Assembly (NCBI GenBank): GCA_025349905.2
Contig: MU625029.1
Location: forward strand, 951 to 13,718
Source: Blastocladiella britannica
Taxonomy: Eukaryota > Blastocladiomycota > Blastocladiomycetes > Blastocladiales > Blastocladiaceae
Direction: 5' to 3'
DNA: 12,768 bases
Shown: positions 7,351 to 12,768 of the stretch, one piece after another
Layout of the letters: every line of letters begins with the position of its first letter
Numbering within the stretch: the stretch's first letter is position 1
Translations under genes and position numbers: made by a program
Notes under the pieces: generated by a model
What the model saw: the letters and a program-made list of their open reading frames with translations, nothing else
Told to the model about the DNA's origin: nothing
Database searches by the model: none

Positions 7351-9062
7351 ATGCGTCTGTCGAATTACTTGACTGCCGCGGTGGCCGTCCTGGTCGCGAC
7401 CCTGGCCACCGTCACTATGGGCGAAAATAGCGTCTTTGTAAGTTTTATTAATTAAATTATATCAGTCCTTCACTCATATAAAACTATATAAATAAAAGTC
7501 CTACTACTACTGGCAAGCAGACGGCATCCAGCCCTGGGAGCAACCGGGCAACGCCGTGACCCATGTCATTTTCTCGTTCGCCAACATCTTGCGCGACGGT
7601 ACCGTGACCTTGCAAGGTCCACCCAACACTGCTGCGGGACGTACCGCCTTGGCCATGGCCACCACCCAGCAGTACGGCAACAGCGATACCACCAAGTGTA
7701 ACTGCGAGGGCGGATGCTTAAAGGGACAGCTGTGGCAGTTCTTCTTGCTCAAGCAAAAGTACCCGCATCTCAAGACGCTGCTGAGTATTGGGTATGCACC
7801 TATTTTATATACCATTTTTTATTGAGGTATGCTGATAATGAATATATACAGTGGATGGGTCTGGTCCGACAACTTCTCGGCTGCCTTCTCCAACCAAAAC
7901 TCGCGCGCCAACGCCATCAAGACCACCGCCAACCTGCTCACCACCTACGGATTTGACGGTCTTGACATTGGTATGATGCTCTTTATCTTACAGCAAAACA
8001 AACAAACAAAAAACTCACCGAAAAAAAATGAAAGATTGGGAATTCCCCACCTCGGCCAAGGCCGACTTCCCGAACTGGACCACGTCCCCGAACGACGTGA
8101 CGTACCTGCTCAACTTCTTCACCGAGGCCCGCGCGTACTTTAACGGCAACAACATGAAGGACGCGCTGCTGACCATGGCGGGGACATCGTACCTGTTTGC
8201 CCCCGGACCCTGGGAAGCCGTCGGCGGCGCGCTCGATTATTTCCTGGTGATGGCGTACGAGTTCCACCACGGCCAACCCCGAACGTACTCTGGCGCCGCG
8301 CTCAAGGCCGCGTCCACCGACTCGGCCGGCGAACAAAAATCTAACGTCGACTACGGCCTCACCACGTACGTGACGGCCAAGATCCCCAAATCCAAAATCG
8401 TCATGGGCATTCCGTTCTACGGCGTTGGGTGGAGCGGGTTGCCGTCGAACGCGGCCGCTCGCGACGGGATTCCGGGCCTCGGCATTGCCGTGAAAGACTC
8501 TCAGATCATGCCGCCGCAGGGGTACAACGCGCTGATGCGGCAGTTCTCGACCGACAAGTCGTGGAGCGCCAAGTACGACGACAAGCGCGCGACCAACGTG
8601 TGGTTCAACGGGTCGGCCGTGTGGTTCATGGAGTCCCCGCAGTCGATTGCCGCGAAAGCAAAGTACGTGGCCGATAACGGGTACGCGGGCGTCATGTTCT
8701 GGAACTCGAACCAGGACACGACCGACACGGCCACGTCGCTGATCACTGCGGTCGCCGCCGCGTACCCGGTCAACACCAAGAACGGCCGCGCGACCCCCTT
8801 CTGCTTGACCCCGCCCTCGGATGGGAAGCTGCAGTGGTGCAACTTGGCGTGTGGGTACACTGCGCTTGCTAACTCGACCAACTCTGGCAACAAGGGCAGC
8901 GGGAACACGGGCGGTCCCGGGGCTCTGGTGCCGTCGATTCCAGCCGGATCGCAGAACGCCGGCGGGTTTGGCACATCGGCCGCGGTGATGAGCAGTGGTA
9001 GTGCGTGGGTGTCTGCCGTCGTGGCGCTGGTCGCTGCGGCGGCCGTGCTGGCCCTGCACTGA
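7351..9062 (+). CDS. GH18 chitinase, secreted and probably GPI-anchored
   Basis: It hydrolyses beta-1,4 bonds in chitin by the substrate-assisted mechanism of glycoside hydrolase family 18. Exons are 7351-7437, 7499-7791, 7852-7970 and 8035-9062 (508 residues); introns of 60-64 nt start with GTAAGT, GTATGC and GTATGA. Residues 1 to about 23 are a signal peptide (hydrophobic AAVAVLVATLATVTMG). The barrel starts with SYYYWQADGIQPWEQPGNAV; LLSIGGWVWSDNFS is the conserved SxGG strand; FDGLDIDWEFP carries the DxxDxDxE motif with catalytic acid Glu169; VMGIPFYGVGW and GVMFWNSNQD match later barrel strands. After a Ser/Gly/Asn-rich stretch the protein ends in a hydrophobic tail (AWVSAVVALVAAAAVLALH), preceded by small residues around SSGS, the layout of a GPI-anchor signal. 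A short Cys cluster, KCNCEGGC, sits before the SxGG strand. Likely roles are remodelling of its own wall, as at sporangium or zoospore stages, or attack on a chitinous host. No separate chitin-binding domain is evident. Confidence 0.93.
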
Positions 9063-9203
9063 GTCGTTTTTAGCATTTCGTTTCCTTTTCTTCGTTCGTT
9101 CGTTCCCTCGATCCCAAATCTCAATACAGTACCACATTTTGTCATTATGAACCAGTGCAGCAATGGAGTGGCGACATTATATTGTTATGCAAATACGATG
9201 AAA
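9063..9203. other. 3' region between convergent chitinase and ABC transporter genes
   Basis: This 141-bp gap has no AATAAA on either strand. It contains a short TTCG-type tandem repeat near 9090-9105. The two transcripts probably overlap or use non-canonical polyadenylation signals. Confidence 0.5.
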
Positions 9204-12200
9204 TCAATGGTGGTGGCCCTTTCCGCCATGGTGAGGGTGACTCGCGACCGTCGGCGTCGCACCCGCATCCTCCGCCACATTCGCGGCCTCCAGGACAGCA
9301 ACAGCACCTTCAGCAGCGGCAGCACTGGCCTCGTTGCGCAGCTGCTTGTGCCACAGCTCGTGGTACAAGCCATTGAGCGCCAGCAGCTGGTCGTGGGTGC
9401 CGTGCTCGGCCACGGTGCCGTCCTTGATCACGCAGATGGTGTCGGCGGCCATGATGGTCGACAGTCGGTCTGCATTTTTTGCAATGAGAATGTGTTGATG
9501 CCGAAGTTAACACCAAAACAAACATGAAAAATGGAATAAAAAAACGTACGCGCAATCACCATGGTCGTCTTGCCGCGGCACAGTTCCGCCAGCGCTTCCT
9601 GGATCAGGTGCTCGGTGTTGGAATCCAGCGCCGCAGTGGCCTCGTCGAGCAAGATAATGGACTAGAAAACCCAAACGCCCGTCAACGACCTCATCAAACA
9701 TGAACAAAAACAAAAAAGAACAACAGCGTACCGGCGACTTGAGACATGTCCGCGCAATCGCGATCCGCGCCCGCTCTCCGCCCGACAACCGCAGCCCGCG
9801 CTCGCCCACCACCGTGTCGTACCCGTTCGGGAACGTCAAGATCTTGTCGTGGATCTGGGCGGCGCGCGCGGCCGCATGCACCTCTTCGTCGGTGGCGGCG
9901 GGGCGCGCAAACCGGATGTTGGACATGAGCGTGTCGTTGAACAGCACCGCGTCCTGTGGGACTACGCCAATCACTTGCCGCAGCGACGTTTGCGTCACTT
10001 CGCGCAAGTCCTGGCCGTCGATGGAAATGCTGCCGCCGAGCACGTCAAAGAAACTATGGTATGTTGATTTATGGGTAGTGAGTGTTGGAGCCATCGAGGA
10101 CAAAATAAAAAAGCGAGCTATACCGGAACAACAGCTTGAGCGTGGTCGACTTGCCTCCGCCTGAAGGACCCACCAGCGCCACCGTGTGTCCGGCCGGAAT
10201 CTCGAACGACAAGTCCTGCAGCACCATCTGGTCCGCCGAGTACCCAAACTGCACCTGGTTAAAGCTCACGGCCCCGCCGGCCAGCACCAGCGGCTTGGCA
10301 TTGGGCGCGTCCTTGACGTCGAGCGGCTCTTCAAACATCTTGAGCATCTTTTCCATATCTAGTTCCAGATTTACTTCATTATAATTCATCCGATCGCAAA
10401 ATAAAGGGGAAAAGGTGCGTACCAATAAAGTTCTGGTTGATCACACGGTACATGGTCCCCATCCAGTTGAGCGGACCATACAGCTGGATAATGTACTGGT
10501 AGAACAGCACAAAGTCTCCAATCGACAGCTGCTTGTGGGACACGCGGTACGCGCACAGAAGCGATCCGACCAGCAACCCAACGGCGGTGATGACGCCTTG
10601 CATCACGTTCTTTTTTATTCATTATTGTAATTTCAGTCTGGGACGCTGTAAAAAAACGGACGAATAAAAAGAAAACGAACCAACAGCTGCATACTCCCGC
10701 TCGACTTGAAATCGGCCTTGTTGTAGTTGGCAATGGCCTTGTCGTAGCGCTGAATCTCGAACTGCTCGGCGCCATAGTACTTGACCGTTTCAAAGTTCTG
10801 TAATTATTCTTATGAGAAAAGAGCAAAAACGTCAGGCATAAAGTATAAATGGACCATACCAAAAGCGAATCCACGCCAATCTGCGACGTCTTGTTATCCA
10901 GCTCGATCATCTCGCGACGGAACTTGGTGCGCCACTCGGTCAGGACCACGGTTGCAAAGATGTACGATGTCATCGTCACCACCACAATCACACCTGTCAA
11001 TTTTTTTTTTTTTTTTTTCGTCAGATCCCTATTTTCTCTGAGAGATGAAAAATAATAGAAACGACGAACCAAAGTACACGTCAAACTCAATCACAAAGTA
11101 CGCGATCGCAACCGTAATGTCGACAATCACCGGGAACAGCGTAAACAACAGCATCTGCAGCAACGAAACGATCGAGGCGGTACCGCGGTCCAAGACCCGC
11201 AGCACCTCGCCGGTCTTGCGGTTGACATGCCAGCGCAGGGACACTGATCAAATAAATATCAATTATCAATCACCAAAAAAAAAAAGGTGAAAGGAACATA
11301 CAGGAATGCATGTGCTTGAACATGCGAACGCTCAGGTTGCGAGTCGTGTACTGGCCCACCGGGAGCCATAGCAGTGATTGCGCGTTGGACAAGAAGCCCG
11401 ACTGTAGGAACCGGAACGCCACAAACAAGAAGATCGCCTTGGTCGGGAACACGCCCACCGACAGCGAGTTGATGATGATCTTGTACTGGAGCGGCACCAG
11501 CACCACCGTGAACCTAAAGTTTATACGTTGTCAGAGTCCTCCAGTAAAACGGTAAAGAGAATATATAGTCATACCGTCCAATCACCAGACACGCCAGGGC
11601 AAGCGACACACACAGCTGCAGCGCGGGCCGCTTGTCAGGCCACATGAACGGGACCAGCGTCTTGATCTTCTTGGACGCGCCCTTCAGCCACGACTCGTTG
11701 CTGATTTCAGGCGCGTACCCACCACCGCCACCGCCATGGTGACCACCGCGACCGCCGCCGTGACCCAGCGCGGTCGGGCGGCCCGTTTCCACGTTCCGAG
11801 CGGCTGCTGCTGCCGTCGCCGCTGCCGCGGCCGCCACGCGCGCGGGGGTGGTGCGGGTCAGCGGGTGGACGCCAAACGCCGTTAGGACCAGGAGCGCCAG
11901 CAGAATGTACCGCAGGATCCACGCCGCAAACAGGTACTCGTCAAATGGCGCGATCGATGAGACTATTTTATGCCGTTAGATTATGAAGGCAGCAAGAAAA
12001 GGACAGAGTAACGCACTCGCATTCGAGAGCGCATTGGCCATCCAGCCGGTCAGAGCGATCGACTCGGCGGCAAAGTACACGAGCCAGAATCCGGCCGTCT
12101 TTTTTCATTATAGTGTGAGTCCGTGCACCCCATAAACCAAAAAGGATAAGCCGTGCCATAAAAGAGAACGACTTTGTCTTCTTGACCTCGTCGTTCCACA

Positions 12201-12651
12201 CGGCCCGGTTGATACCCAGCGCAAACAGCGCCACCAGGTTCCACACCAGCAAGTACCCGGCCCACACGCCGGTGACAAGGCCCGCAATCACCGTCACCAC
12301 CAGCTCGATCGCCAGCAGTGAAATGATGCCGCCCAGGTACACGCGAATGCACGTCAGCAGGCCCGGAAGTGCCTTGTTATTGTTGTTGTTGTTAACGGCA
12401 TTGTTCCGATCGGGACTGGGCGCTGAAGTATCGGATGACGTGGGCAGGCGAATGTAACCGAGGCGTCGGACCGCTTGATACGCCCAGGTGGCAAAGACCG
12501 CGTTGTAAAGCACCAGGACAATGGCCGCGGTCGGGTACAGGTCGCACGGATCATGCGGCGCGTCGTGCAGCACGTCGCCGGGGCACAGCACCCCAAACAG
12601 CGGGTGGTGGCCCGGGCCGCTGGTCGGGAGGCCAGAGGTTGTCGGGGGCAT
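9204..12651 (-). CDS. HMT1/ABCB6-type ABC half transporter (TMD0-TMD-NBD)
   Basis: An ATP-driven exporter of the heavy-metal-tolerance group; relatives load phytochelatin or glutathione-metal conjugates into vacuoles or related compartments. Twelve exons give 897 residues: 12651-12187, 12098-12017, 11962-11575, 11513-11302, 11243-11070, 10993-10860, 10797-10681, 10609-10423, 10358-10124, 10053-9732, 9661-9550, 9469-9204. All phases match. Residues 1 to about 220 hold five membrane segments (TMD0). A linker with an Ala run and the Gly/His stretch [17 protein letters not shown] (248-264) follows. The six-helix core includes [20 protein letters not shown] and the NFIDMEKM end. The ATPase domain shows Walker [10 protein letters not shown] (650-658), Q-loop Gln698, signature LSGGE (754-758), Walker B IILLDE (774-779) and H-loop His810 in AHRLSTI. 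All catalytic motifs are intact. The C-terminus is [12 protein letters not shown]. The first intron (12099-12186) has an unusual GTCAAG donor, so that junction is least certain. The half-transporter form implies a dimer. Confidence 0.93.
11001..11018 (-). repeat. 18-nt T/A homopolymer inside an intron
   Basis: Eighteen consecutive T on the plus strand (A on the coding strand) lie in the 76-nt intron 10994-11069 of the ABC transporter, shortly before its TTGACAG acceptor. It is a likely site of length variation or sequencing error without effect on the protein. Confidence 0.8.
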
Positions 12652-12768
12652 TTGGTGACAAGATAATACTTTTTAAATATTGTGGATTTTGCCCCAAACT
12701 GAACACCCCAACTTCCACATTCCACAAAAAGTTCTTTCCACAAAAGTTCCACAACATGATTTAACACT
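12652..12768 (-). promoter_or_regulatory. Upstream region of the ABC transporter gene
   Basis: The 117 bp before the ATG are AT-rich near the gene, with TATTTAAAAAG on the coding strand about 25-35 nt upstream, a possible TATA-like element. Farther out is a cluster of TGTGGAA motifs (coding strand). The window ends here, so the promoter may be incomplete. Confidence 0.45.
12713..12753 (-). repeat. Four TTCCACA heptamers in 41 bp
   Basis: TTCCACA occurs at 12713-12719, 12720-12726, 12736-12742 and 12747-12753 on the plus strand (TGTGGAA on the coding strand of the ABC gene). Two of them sit in a near-repeat of about 16 bp, TTCCACAAAA(A)GTTC. Location 62-102 bp upstream of the ATG suggests binding sites for one factor; this is inference. 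Confidence 0.7.

Noticed and set aside
7983..9137. A 384-codon minus-strand frame opposite the chitinase
   Set aside because: Arg/Val/Gly-rich antisense shadow; the plus strand codes a clear GH18 domain.

Overview
The window is nuclear DNA of a compact eukaryotic genome. Genes are GC-rich and cut by many short AT-rich introns, mostly 50-90 nt, usually with a GTA-type donor and a CTGAC or CTAAC branch-like site. A chitinase with a GPI-anchor signal, a vacuolar ATPase proteolipid and an HMT1-type ABC transporter suggest a fungus or fungus-like protist. Ankyrin-like repeats of the 'GHVDVLEWWRNSGLEL' type, which I associate with zoosporic fungi of the Blastocladiomycota, point to that group. The taxonomic guess rests on memory and is tentative.

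Seven genes can be supported, in strictly alternating orientation. (1) 1-600 minus, the first 200 residues of an ankyrin-like repeat protein that runs off the left edge. (2) 676-2777 plus, a multi-exon gene of unknown function rebuilt from matching splice phases; its ends and one intron are uncertain. (3) 3059-3708 minus, a two-exon gene for a small protein with a basic C-terminus. (4) 3895-6271 plus, a three-exon SSUH2-like protein with a Gln/Pro-rich N-terminus and four CxxC pairs. (5) 6387-7018 minus, the V-ATPase proteolipid subunit c, three exons. (6) 7351-9062 plus, a secreted, probably GPI-anchored GH18 chitinase, four exons. (7) 9204-12651 minus, a twelve-exon HMT1/ABCB6-like half transporter with an extra N-terminal membrane domain and a His-rich C-terminus.

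There is no operon and no evidence of one joint pathway. Genes 5 and 7 both plausibly act at the vacuole: the V-ATPase acidifies it, and HMT1-type transporters load metal-thiol conjugates into vacuoles or related compartments. Gene 6 acts at the cell surface. Gaps are short: divergent pairs share promoters of about 75, 186 and 332 bp, and convergent pairs are separated by about 281, 115 and 141 bp. Notable non-coding structure includes a perfect 12-bp inverted repeat and a 16-A tract between genes 3 and 4, and a cluster of four TTCCACA heptamers upstream of gene 7. I saw no tRNA, rRNA, CRISPR array, intact transposon or viral gene. No clear undescribed system is evident; the best candidates for novelty are the unknown gene 2, the small basic protein and the His-rich transporter.
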